From positions 66,112,935 through 66,176,934 of the forward strand of contig CM043950.1 in the NCBI GenBank assembly GCA_014529385.2: a stretch of DNA of 64,000 nt, given 5' to 3'. The notes below the pieces were generated by a model. It was not told where the DNA came from. It worked only from the letters and a program-made list of their open reading frames with translations, and searched no databases. Both the position numbers and the translations under genes were made by a program. The stretch is from Adiantum capillus-veneris. Taxonomy: Eukaryota; Streptophyta; Polypodiopsida; Polypodiales; Pteridaceae. Positions 33,641 to 46,100 of the stretch are shown here, in pieces. How positions within the stretch are numbered: position 1 is the stretch's first letter; every line of letters begins with the position of its first letter.

Positions 33641-36600
33641 GGGTTTGGTTCCAAGGTCCACCACTTGTCCAAGCTAACTCTATTGAAACATAGAGAGAAG
33701 CAAAGGTCCACCCCTTGTCTAAGCTAGGGTCCATTGAAACATGGAGAGAAGGATGCTCCACCATTTGTCCAAGGTAGGCTCCATTGAAACATGAGGAGAA
33801 TCAAGGTGCACCATGTCTCCAAGATGCTAGGCTCCATCGAAAAACATTAAACCCACGATATGTCGTAGATGAGGGGTTTACATTCAAGGTCCAACACTTG
33901 TCCAAGCTATTATTGCTAGTAGCCTGAGTGGTTTGGTCTCAAGATTCACCACTTTTCCACTCTATGTCATTATATTAAGAATATGCGCGTGTTAAGGTCC
34001 ACCACTTGTCCAACCTATAAGGCTATATCTTAAAGGTTATTCTTTATTACCACTTGGAGTGACCATGATAGGTTTTAAATGGGGGTTTGGTTCCAAGGTC
34101 CACCACTTGTCCAAGCTAACTCTATTGAAACATAGAGAGAACAAAGGTCCACCACTTGTCCAAGCTAGGGTCCATTGAAACATGGAGAGAAGGATGCTCC
34201 ACCATTTGTCCAAGATAGGCTCCATTGAAACATGACGAGAAGCAAGCTGCACCATGTCTCCAAGATGCTAGGCTCCATCGAAATACATTAAACCCACGAT
34301 ATTTCGTAGATGAGGGGTTTACATTCAAGGTCCACCACTTGTCCAAGCTATTATTGCTAGTAGCTGAGTGGTTTGGTCTCAAGATTCACCTTTTATTAAG
34401 AATATGTGGGTGTTAAGGTCCACCACTTGTCCAACCTATAAGGCTACATCTTAAAGGTTATTCTTTCTTACTACTTGGAGTGACCATGATAGGTTTTACA
34501 TGGGGGTTTGGTTCCAAGGTCCACCACTTGTCCAAGCTAACTCTATTGAAACATAGAGAGAAGCAAAGGTCCACCCCTTGTCTAAGCTAGGGTCCATTGA
34601 AACATGGAGAGAAGGATGCTCCACCATTTGTGCAAGGTAGGCTCCATTGAAACATGAGGAGAAGCAAGGTGCACCATGTCTCCAAGATGCTAGGCTCCAT
34701 CGAAAAACATTAAACCACGATATGTCGTAGATGAGGGGTTTACATTCAAGGTCCACCACTTGTCCAAGCTATTATTGCTAGTAGCCTGAGTGGTTTGGTC
34801 TCAAGATTCACCACTTTTCCACTCTATGTCATTATATTAAGAATATGCGCGTGTTAAGGTCCACCACTTGTCCAACCTATAAGGCTATATCTTAAAGGTT
34901 ATTCTTTCTCACCACTTGGAGTGACCATGATAGGTTTTACATGGGGGTTTGGTTCCAAGGTCCACCACTTGTCCAAGCTAACTCTATTGAAACATAGAGA
35001 GAAGCAAAGGTCCACCACTTGTCTAAGCTAGGGTCCATTGAAACATGGAGAGAAGGATGCTCCACCATTTGTCCAAGATAGGCTCCATTGAAACATGAGG
35101 AGAAGCAAGGTGCACCATGTCTCCAAGATGCTAGGCTCCATCGAAAAACATTAAACCCACGATATGTCGTAGATGAGGGGTTTACATTCAAGGTCCACCA
35201 CTTGTCCAAGCTATTATTGCTAGTAGCCTGAGTGGTTTGGTCTCAAGATTCACCACTTTTCCACTCTATGTCATTAAATTAAGAATATGCGGTGTTAAGG
35301 TCCACCACTTGTCCAACCTATAAGGCTATATCTTAAGGTTATTCTTTCTCACCACTTGGAGTGACCATGATAGGTTTTACATGGGGGTTTGGTTCCAAGG
35401 TCCACCACTTGTCCAAGCTAACTCTATTGAAACATAGAGAGAAGTAAAGGTCCACCACTTGTCCAAGCTAGGGTCCATTGAAACATGGAGAGAAGGATGC
35501 TCCACCATTTGTCAAGATAGGCTCCATTGAAACATGACGAGAAGCAAGCTGCACCATGTCTCCAAGATGCTAGGCTCCATCGAAATACATTAAACCACGA
35601 TATTTCGTAGATGAGGGGTTTACATTCAAGGTCCACCACTTGTCCAAGCTATTATTGCTAGTAGCCTGAGTGGTTTGGTCTCAAGATTCACCACTTTTAT
35701 TAAGAATATGTGGGTGTTAAGGTCCACCACTTGTCCAACCTATAAGGCTACATCTTAAAGGTTATTCTTTCTTACTACTTGGAGTGACCATGATAGGTTT
35801 TACATGGGGGTTTGGTTCCAAGGTCCACCACTTGTCCAAGCTAACTCTATTGAAACATAGAGAGAAGCAAAGGTCCACCCTTGTCTAAGCTAGGGTCCAT
35901 TGAAACATGGGAGAGAAGGATGCTCCACCATTTGTGCAAGGTAGGCTCCATTGAAACATGAGGAGAATCAAGGTGCACCATGTCTCCAAGATGCTAGGCT
36001 CCATCGAAAAACATTAAACCCACGATATGTCGTAGATGAGGGGTTTACAGTCAAGGTCCACCACTTGTCCAAGCTATTATTGCTAGTAGCCTGAGTGGTT
36101 TGGTCTCAAGATTCACCACTTTTCCACTCTATGTCATTAATTAAGAATATGCGCGTGTTAAGGTCCACCACTTGTCCAACCTATAAGGCTATATCTTAAA
36201 GGTTATTCTTTTCACCACTTGGAGTGACCATGATAGGTTTTAAATGGGGGTTTGGTTCCAAGGTCCACCACTTGTCCAAGCTAACTCTATTGAAACATAG
36301 AGAGAAGCAAAGGTCCACCCTTGTCTAAGCTAGGGTCCATTGAAACATGGAGAGAAGGACGCTCCACCATTTGTGCAAGGTAGGCTCCATTGAAACATGA
36401 GGAGAATCAAGGGTGCACCATGTCTCCAAGATGCTAGGCTCCATCGAAAAACATTAAACCCACGATATGTCGTAGATGAGGGGTTTACAGTCAAGGTCCA
36501 CCACTTGTCCAAGCTATTATTGCTAGTAGCCTGAGTGGTTTGGTCTCAAGATTCACCACTTTTCCACTCTATGTCATTAAATTAAGAATATGCGCGGTGT

Positions 36601-39600
36601 TAAGGTCCACCACTTGTCCAACCTATAAGGCTATATCTTAAAGGTTATTCTTTCTCACCACTTGGAGTGACCATGATAGGTTTTAAATGGGGGTTTGGTT
36701 CCAAGGTCCACCACTTGTCCAAGCTAACTCTATTGAACATAGAGAGAAGCAAAGGTCCACACTTGTCCAAGCTAGGGTCCATTGAAACATGGAGAGAAGG
36801 ATGCTCCACCATTTGTCCAAGATAGGCTCCATTGAAACATGACGAGAAGCAAGCTGCACCATGTCTCCAAGATGCTAGGCTCCATCGAAATACATTAAAC
36901 CCACGATATTTCGTAGATGAGGGGTTTACATTCAAGGTCCACCACTTGTCCAAGCTATTATTGCTAGTAGCCTGAGTGGTTTGGTCTCAAGATTCACCAC
37001 TTTTATTAAGAATATGTGGGTGTTAAGGTCCACCACTTGTCCAACCTATAAGGCTACATCTTAAAGGTTATTCTTTCTTACTACTTGGAGTGACCATGAT
37101 AGGTTTTACATGGGGGTTTGGTTCCAAGGTCCACCACTTGTCCAAGCTAACTCTATTGAAACATAGAGAGAAGCAAAGGTCCACCCTTGTCTAAGCTAGG
37201 GTCCATTGAAACATGGAGAGAAGGATGCTCCACCATTTGTCCAAGGTAGGCTCCATTGAAACATGAGGAGAATCAAGGTGCACCATGTCTCCAAGATGCT
37301 AGGCTCCATCGAAAAACATTAAACCCACGATATGTCGTAGATGAGGGGTTTACATTCAAGGTCCACCACTTGTCCAAGCTATTATTGCTAGTAGCCTGAG
37401 TGGTTTGGTCTCAAGATCACCACTTTTCACTCTATGTCATTAAATTAAGAATATGCGCGTGTTAAGGTCCACCACTTGTCCAACCTATAAGGCTATATCT
37501 TAAAGGTTATTCTTTTACCACTTGGAGTGACCATGATAGGTTTTAAATGGGGGTTTGGTTCCAAGGTCCACCACTTGTCCAAGCTAACTCTATTGAAACA
37601 TAGAGAGAAGCAAAGGTCCACCACTTGTCAAGCTAGGGTCCATTGAAACATGGAGAGAAGGATGCTCCACCATTTGTCCAAGATAGGCTCCATTGAAACA
37701 TGACGAGAAGCAAGTGCACCATGTCTCCAAGATGCTAGGCTCCATCGAAATACATTAAACCCACGATATTTCGTAGATGAGGGGTTTACATTCAAGGTCC
37801 ACCACTTGTCCAAGCTATTATTGCTAGTAGCCTGAGTGGTTTGGTCTCAAGATTCACCACTTTTATTAAGAATATGTGGGTGTTAAGGTCCACCACTTGT
37901 CCAACCTATAAGGCTACATCTTAAAGGTTATTCTTTCTTACTACTTGGAGTGTGAATGATAGGTTTTACATGGGGGTTTGGTTCCAAGGTCCACCACTTG
38001 TCCAAGCTAACTCTATTGAAACATAGAGAGAAGCAAAGGTCCACCACCTTGTCTAAGCTAGGGTCCATTGAAACATGGAGAGAAGGATGCTCCACCATTT
38101 GTGCAAGGTAGGCTCCATTGAAACATGAGGAGAATCAAGGTGCACCATGTCTCCAAGATGCTAGGCTCCATCGAAAAACATTAAACCACGATATGTCGTA
38201 GATGAGGGGTTTACATTCAAGGTCCACCACTTGTCCAAGCTATTATTGCTAGTAGCCTGAGTGGTTTGGTCTCAAGATTCACCACTTTTCCACTCTATGT
38301 CATTAAATTAAGAATATGCGCGTGTTAAGGTCCACCACTTGTCCAACCTATAAGGCTATATCTTAAAGGTTATTCTTTCTCACCACTTGGAGTGACCATG
38401 ATAGGTTTTACATGGGGGTTTGGTTCCAAGGTCCACCACTTGTCCAAGCTAACTCTATTGAAACATAGAGAGAAGCAAAGGTCCACCCCTTGTCTAAGCT
38501 AGGGTCCATTGAAACATGGAGAGAAGGATGCTCCACCATTTGTCCAAGGTAGGCTCCATTGAAACATGAGGAGAAGCAAGGTGCACCATGTCTCCAAGAT
38601 GCTAGGCTCCATCGAAAACATTAAACCCACGATATGTCGTAGATGAGGGGTTTACATTCAAGGTCCACCACTTGTCCAAGCTATTATTGCTAGTAGCCTG
38701 AGTGGTTTGGTCTCAAGATTCACCACTTTTCCACTCTATGTCATTAAATTAGAATATGCGCGTGTTAAGGTCCACCACTTGTCCAACCTATAAGGCTATA
38801 TCTTAAAGGTTATTCTTTCTTCACCACTTGGAGTGACCATGATAGGTTTTAACATGGGGGTTTGGTTCCAAGGTCCACCACTTGTCCAAGCTAACTCTAT
38901 TGAAACATAGAGAGAAGCAAAGGTCCACCACTTGTCCAAGCTAGGGTCCATTGAAACATGGAGAGAAGGATGCTCCACCATTTGTCCAAGGTAGGCTCCA
39001 TTGAAACATGACGAGAAGCAAGCTGCACCATGTCTCCAAGATGCTAGGCTCCATCGAAATACATTAAACCCACGATATTTCGTAGATGAGGGGTTTACAT
39101 TCAAGGTCCACCACTTGTCCAAGCTATTATTGCTAGTAGCTGAGTGGTTTGGTCTCAAGATTCACCATTTATTAAGAATATGTGGGTGTTAAGGTCCACC
39201 ACTTGTCCAACCTATAAGGCTACATCTTAAAGGTTATTCTTTCTTACTACTTGGAGTGACCATGATAGGTTTTACATGGGGGTTTGGTTCCAAGGTCCAC
39301 CACTTGTCCAAGCTAACTCTATTGAAACATAGAGAGAAGCAAAGGTCCACCCCTTGTCTAAGCTAGGGTCCATTGAAACATGGAGAGAAGGACGCTCCAC
39401 CATTTGTCCAAGGTAGGCTCCATTGAAACATGAGGAGAATCAAGGTGCACCATGTCTCCAAGATGCTAGGCTCCATCGAAAACATTAAAACCACGATATG
39501 TCGTAGATGAGGGGTTTACAGTCAAGGTCCACACTTGTCCAAGCTATTATTGCTAGTAGCCTGAGTGGTTTGGTCTCAAGATTCACCACTTTTCCACTCT

Positions 39601-42600
39601 ATGTCATTAAATTAAGAATATGCGGTGTTAAGGTCCACCACTTGTCCAACCTATAAGGCTATATCTTAAAGGTTATTCTTTCTCACCACTTGGAGTGACC
39701 ATGATAGGTTTTAAATGGGGGTTTGGTTCCAAGGTCCACCACTTGTCCAAGCTAACTCTATTGAAAATAGAGAGAAGCAAAGGTCCACCACTTGTCAAGC
39801 TAGGGTCCATTGAAACATGGAGAGAAGGATGCTCCACCATTTGTCCAAGATAGGCTCCATTGAAAACATGACGAGAAGCAAGCTGCACCATGTCTCCAAG
39901 ATGCTAGGCTCCATCGAAAATACATTAAACCCACGATATTTCGTAGATGAGGGGTTTACATTCAAGGTCCACCACTTGTCCAAGCTATTATTGCTAGTAG
40001 CCTGAGTGGTTTGGTCTCAAGATTCACCACTTTTATTAAGAATATGTGGGTGTTAAGGTCCACCACTTGTCCAACCTATAAGGCTACATCTTAAAGGTTA
40101 TTCTTTCTTACTACTTGGAGTGACCATGATAGGTTTTACATGGGGGTTTGGTTCCAAGGTCCACCACTTGTCCAAGCTAACTCTATTGAAACATAGAGAG
40201 AAGCAAAGGTCCACCCCTTGTCTAAGCTAGGGTCCATTGAAACATGGAGAGAAGGATGCTCCACCATTTGTGCAAGGTAGGCTCCATTGAAACATGAGGA
40301 GAATCAAGGTGCACCATGTCTCCAAGATGCTAGGCTCCATCGAAAAACATTAAACCCACGATATGTCGTAGATGAGGGGTTTACAGTCAAGGTCCACCAC
40401 TTGTCCAAGCTATTATTGCTAGTAGCCTGAGTGGTTTGGTCTCAAGATTCACCACTTTTCCACTCTATGTCATTAAATTAAGAATATGCGCGTGTTAAGG
40501 TCCACCACTTGTCCAACCTATAAGGCTATATCTTAAAGGTTATTCTTTTTCACCACTTGGAGTGACCATGATAGGTTTTACATGGGGGTTTGGTTCCAAG
40601 GTCCACCACTTGTCCAAGCTAACTCTATTAAACATAGAGAGAAGCAAAGGTCCACCCTTGTCTAAGCTAGGGTCCATTGAAACATGGAGAGAAGGACGCT
40701 CACCATTTGTGCAAGGTAGGCTCCATTGAAACATGAGAGAGAATCAAGGTGCACCATGTCTCCAAGATGCTAGGCTCCATCGAAAACATTAAACACGATA
40801 TGTCGTAGATGAGGGGTTTACAGTCAAGGTCCACCACTTGTCCAAGCTATTATTGCTAGTAGCCTGAGTGGTTTGGTCTCAAGATTCACCACTTTTCACT
40901 CTATGTCATTAATTAAGAATATGCGCGTGTTAAGGTCCACCACTTGTCCAACCTATAAGGCTATATCTTAAAGGTTATTCTTTCACCACTTGGAGTGACC
41001 ATGATAGGTTTTAAATGGGGGTTTGGTTCAAGGTCCACCACTTGTCCAAGCTAACTCTATTGAAACATAGAGAGAAGTAAAGGTCCACACTTGTCCAAGC
41101 TAGGGTCCATTGAAACATGGAGAGAAGGATGCTCCACCATTTGTCAAGATAGGCTCCATTGAAACATGACGAGAAGCAAGCTGCACCATGTCTCCAAGAT
41201 GCTAGGCTCCATCGAAATACATTAAACCCACGATATTTCGTAGATGAGGGGTTTACATTCAAGGTCCACCACTTGTCCAAGCTATTATTGCTAGTAGCCT
41301 GAGTGGTTTGGTCTCAAGATTCACCACTTTTATTAAGAATATGTGGGTGTTAAGGTCCACCACTTGTCCAACCTATAAGGCTACATCTTAAAGGTTATTC
41401 TTTCTTACTACTTGGAGTGACCATGATAGGTTTTACATGGGGGTTTGGTTCCAAGGTCCACCACTTGTCCAAGCTAACTCTATTGAAACATAGAGAGAAG
41501 CAAAGGTCCACCCCTTGTCTAAGCTAGGGTCCATTGAAACATGGAGAGAAGGACGCTCCACCATTTGTGCAAGGTAGGCTCATTGAAACATGAGGAGAAT
41601 CAAGGTGCACCATGTCTCCAAGATGCTAGGCTCCATCGAAAAACATTAAACCCACGATATGTCGTAGATGAGGGGTTTACAGTCAAGGTCCCCACTTGTC
41701 CAAGCTATTATTGCTAGTAGCCTGAGTGGTTTGGTCTCAAGATTCACCACTTTTCCACTCTATGTCATTAAATTAAGAATATGCGCGTGTTAAGGTCCCC
41801 ACTTGTCCAACCTATAAGGCTATATCTTAAAGGTTATTCTTTCTCACCACTTGGAGTGACCATGATAGGTTTTAAATGGGGGTTTGGTTCCAAGGTCCAC
41901 CACTTGTCCAAGCTAACTCTATTGAACATAGAGAGAAGCAAAGGTCCACCACTTGTCCAAGCTAGGGTCCATTGAAACATGGAGAGAAGGATGCTCACCA
42001 TTTGTCCAAGGTAGGCTCCATTGAAACATGACGAGAAGCAAGCTGCACCATGTCTCCAAGATGCTAGGCTCCATCGAAATACATTAAACCACGATATTTG
42101 TAGATGAGGGGTTTACATTCAAGGTCCACCACTTGTCCAAGCTATTATTGCTAGTAGCCTGAGTGGTTTGGTCTCAAGATTCACCACTTTTATTAAGAAT
42201 ATGTGGGTGTTAAGGTCCACCACTTGTCCAACCTATAAGGCTACATCTTAAAGGTTATTCTTTCTTACCACTTGGAGTGACCATGATAGGTTTTACATGG
42301 GGGTTTGGTTCCAAGGTCCACCACTTGTCCAAGCTAACTCTATTGAAACATAGAGAGAAGCAAAGGTCCACCCCTTGTCTAAGCTAGGGTCCATTGAAAC
42401 ATGGAGAGAAGGACGCTCCACCATTTGTCCAAGGTAGGCTCCATTGAAACATGAGGAGAATCAAGGTGCACCATGTCTCCAAGATGCTAGGCTCCATCGA
42501 AAAACATTAAACCCACGATATGTCGTAGATGAGGGGTTTACAGTCAAGGTCCACCACTTGTCCAAGCTATTATTGCTAGTAGCCTGAGTGGTTTGGTCTC

Positions 42601-42657
42601 AAGATTCACCACTTTTCCACTCTATGTCATTAAATTAAGAATATGCGCTTGTTAAGG
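33641..42657 (-). repeat. Satellite block 3, homogeneous dimeric array (left part)
   Basis: Near-identical monomers of two types occur. Type A has GAGGAGAA, GTCGTAGATGAGG and a tail TTTTCCACTCTATGTCATT. Type B has GACGAGAAGC, ATTTCGTAGATG and a shortened tail CTTTTATTAAG. They mostly alternate A-B, with occasional A-A (for example near 34508/34950, 35816/36255, 37979/38427 and 40151/40592). Many single-base gaps in homopolymers appear between copies. Confidence 0.95.
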
Positions 42658-43175
42658 GTTAGTTGTTGTGTTTTTACTTGGTTGTTTTTCTAGTTGGCTC
42701 CACCTTAATAGGTTTTGTTCTGTTTGATTTTTTGTGGGTGGTCCAAGATTGTTTTGTCATTTGTGTATTTGTTTGGGGTTTGGATTCTCAATGTTTTATC
42801 GTTCACTTGGGTTTGTTAAGGTAGTTGTTTTGTTTGTGTTATAGCGAGTGAGGTTGTTTTGGGGTTGTGTGTTGTCCAGCTTGTTTGTTTTGTGCTGGTC
42901 GTTTGGTAGATGGGTGTTCTGGTGTGTTTGTATGGTTTACTGTGTTTTATTGTTCTGTATTCAATGTGTGGGCTGTGATTTTGGTTTTTTAATGGTTGTG
43001 ATTCCTAGTTTTTTTCGGTTTAGTTGTTGTGTGTGTAGGTTTGTTACTATGTGTACGTGTTTGTTTTTTTTGAGTTTGTAGCTTGTTGTTAGTAGGTTTG
43101 GTTTAGGGTGGATTGGGGGGTTGTGTTTTTTGGCTTTCTCCAGTCTTGGTATTAGTTATTTGGGGATATTGTGCG
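42658..43175. mobile_element. 518-bp T/G-rich insertion in the satellite
   Basis: The satellite is interrupted at TGTTAAGG (42650-42657) and resumes in register at a second TGTTAAGG (43176-43183), an 8-bp direct duplication. The inserted sequence is strongly T and G rich on the + strand and unlike anything else in the window. It has no obvious terminal inverted repeat and no recognised protein; the 77-codon open frame at 42848-43081 is Cys/Phe/Val-rich, as composition alone would predict. Confidence 0.7.
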
Positions 43176-46100
43176 TGTTAAGGTCCACCACTTGTCCAAC
43201 CTATAAGGCTATTCTTAAGGTTATTCTTTCTCACCACTTGGAGTGACCATGATAGGTTTTACATGGGGGTTTGGTTCCAAGGTCCACCACTTGTCCAAGC
43301 TAACTCTATTGAAACATAGAGAGAAGCAAAGGTCCACCCTTGTCTAAGCTAGGGTCCATTGAAACATGGAGAGAAGGATGCTCCACCATTTGTCCAAGGT
43401 AGGCTCCATTGAAACATGAGGAGAATCAAGGTGCACCATGTCTCCAAGATGCTAGGCTCCATCGAAAAACATTAAACCCACGATATGTCGTAGATGAGGG
43501 GTTTACAGTCAAGGTCCACCACTTGTCCAAGCTATTATTGCTAGTAGCCTGAGTGGTTTTGGTCTCAAGATTCACCACTTTTCACTCTATGTCATTAAAT
43601 TAAGAATATGCGCGTGTTAAGGTCCACCACTTGTCCAACTATAAGGCTACATCTTAAAGGTTATTCTTTCCACCACTTGGAGTGACCATGATAGGTTTTA
43701 AATGGGGGTTTGGTTCCAAGGTCACCACTTGTCCAAGCTAACTCTATTGAAAATAGAGAGAAGTAAAGGTCCACCACTTGTCCAAGCTAGGGTCCATTGA
43801 AACATGGAGAGAAGGATGCTCCACCATTTGTCCAAGATAGGCTCATTGAAACATGACGGAGAAGCAAGCTGCACCATGTCTCCAAGATGCTAGGCTCCAT
43901 CGAAATACATTAAACCCACGATATTTCGTAGATGAGGGGTTTACTTCAAGGTCCACCACTTGTCCAAGCTATTATTGCTAGTAGCCTGAGTGGTTGGTCT
44001 CAAGATTCACCACTTTTATTAAGAATATGTGGGTGTTAAGGTCCACCACTTGTCCAACCTATAAGGCTACATCTTAAAGGTTATTCTTTCTTACTACTTG
44101 GAGTGACCATGATAGGTTTTACATGGGGGTTTGGTTCCAAGGTCCACCACTTGTCCAAGCTAACTCTATTGAAACATAGAGAGAGCAAAGGTCCACCCCT
44201 TGTCTAAGCTAGGGTCCATTGAAACATGGAGAGAAGGATGCTCCACCATTTGTGCAAGGTAGGCTCCATTGAAACATGAGGAGAATCAAGGTGCACCATG
44301 TCTCCAAGATGCTAGGCTCCATCGAAAAACATTAAACCCACGATATGTCGTAGATGAGGGGTTTACAGTCAAGGTCCACCACTTGTCCAAGCTATTATTG
44401 CTAGTAGCCTGAGTGGTTTGGTCTCAAGATTCACCACTTTTCCACTCTATGTCATTAAATTAAGAATATGCGCGTGTTAAGGTCACCACTTGTCCAACCT
44501 ATAAGGCTATATCTTAAGGTTATTCTTTCTCACCACTTGGAGTGACCATGATAGGTTTTAAATGGGGGTTTGGTTCCAAGGTCACCACTTGTCCAAGCTA
44601 ACTCTATTGAAACATAGAGAGAAGTAAAGGTCCACCACTTGTCCAAGCTAGGGTCCATTGAAACATGGAGAGAAGGATGCTCCACCATTTGTCCAAGATA
44701 GGCTCCATTGAAACATGACGAGAAGCAAGCTGCACCATGTCTCCAAGATGCTAGGCTCCATCGAAATACATTAAACCACGATATTTGTAGATGAGGGGTT
44801 TACATTCAAGGTCCACCACTTGTCCAAGCTATTATTGCTAGTAGCCTGAGTGGTTTGTCTCAAGATTCACACTTTTATAAGAATATGTGGGTGTTAAGGT
44901 CCACCACTTGTCCAACCTATAAGGCTACATCTTAAAGGTTATTCTTTCTTACTACTTGGAGTGACCATGATAGGTTTTACATCTTGGGGGTTTGGTTCCA
45001 AGGTCCCCTCTTGTCCAAGCTAACTCTATTGAAACATTGAGAGAAGTAAGGTCCACCACTTGTCCAAGCTAGGGTCCATTGAAACATGGAGAGAAGGATG
45101 CTCACCATTTGTCCAAGATAGGCTCCATTGAAACATGTCGAGAAAAGCAAGCTGCACATGTCTCCAAGATGCTAGGCTCCATCGAAATACATTAAACCCG
45201 ATATTTCGTAGATGAGGGGTTTACATTCAAGGTCCACCACTTGTCCAAGCTATTATTGCTAGTAGCCTGAGTGGTTTGGTTCAGATTTCACCACTTTTAT
45301 TAAGAATATGTGGGTGTTAAGGTCCACCACTTGTCCAACCTATAAGGCTACATCTTAAGGTTATTCTTTCTTACTACTTGGAGTGACCATGATAGGTTTA
45401 CATGGGGGTTTGGTTCCAAGGTCCACCACTTGTCCAAGCTAACTCTATTGAAACATAGAGAGAAGCAAAGGTCCACCCCTTGTCTAAGCTAGGGTCCATT
45501 GAAACATGGAGAGAAGGACGCTCCACCATTTGTCCAAGGTAGGCTCCATTGAAACATGAGGAGAATCAAGGTGCACCATGTCTCCAAGATGCTAGGCTCC
45601 ATCGAAAAACATTAAACCCACGATATGTCGTAGATGAGGGGTTTACAGTCAAGGTCCACCACTTGTCCAAGCTATTATTGCTAGTAGCCTGAGTGGTTTG
45701 GTCTCAAGATTCACCACTTTTCCACTCTATGTCATTAAATTAAGAATATGCGGGTGTTAAGGTCCACCACTTGTCCAACCTATAAGGCTATATCTTAAAG
45801 GTTATTCTTTCTCACCACTTGGAGTGACCATGATAGGTTTTACATGGGGGTTTGGTTCCAAGGTCCACCACTTGTCCAAGCTAACTCTATTGAAACATAG
45901 AGAGAAGTAAAGGTCCACCACTTGTCCAAGCTAGGGTCCATTGAAACATGGAGAGAAGGATGCTCCACCATTTGTCCAAGATAGGCTCCATTGAAACATG
46001 AAGAGAAGCAAGTGCACCATGTCTCCAAGATGCTAGGCTCCATCGAAATACATTAAACCCACGATATTTCGTAGATGAGGGGTTTACATTCAAGGTCCAC

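Noticed and set aside
42848-43081. 77-codon Cys/Phe/Val-rich frame in the T/G-rich insertion
   Set aside because: The residue content follows directly from the T and G bias; no motif or homologue is recognisable.
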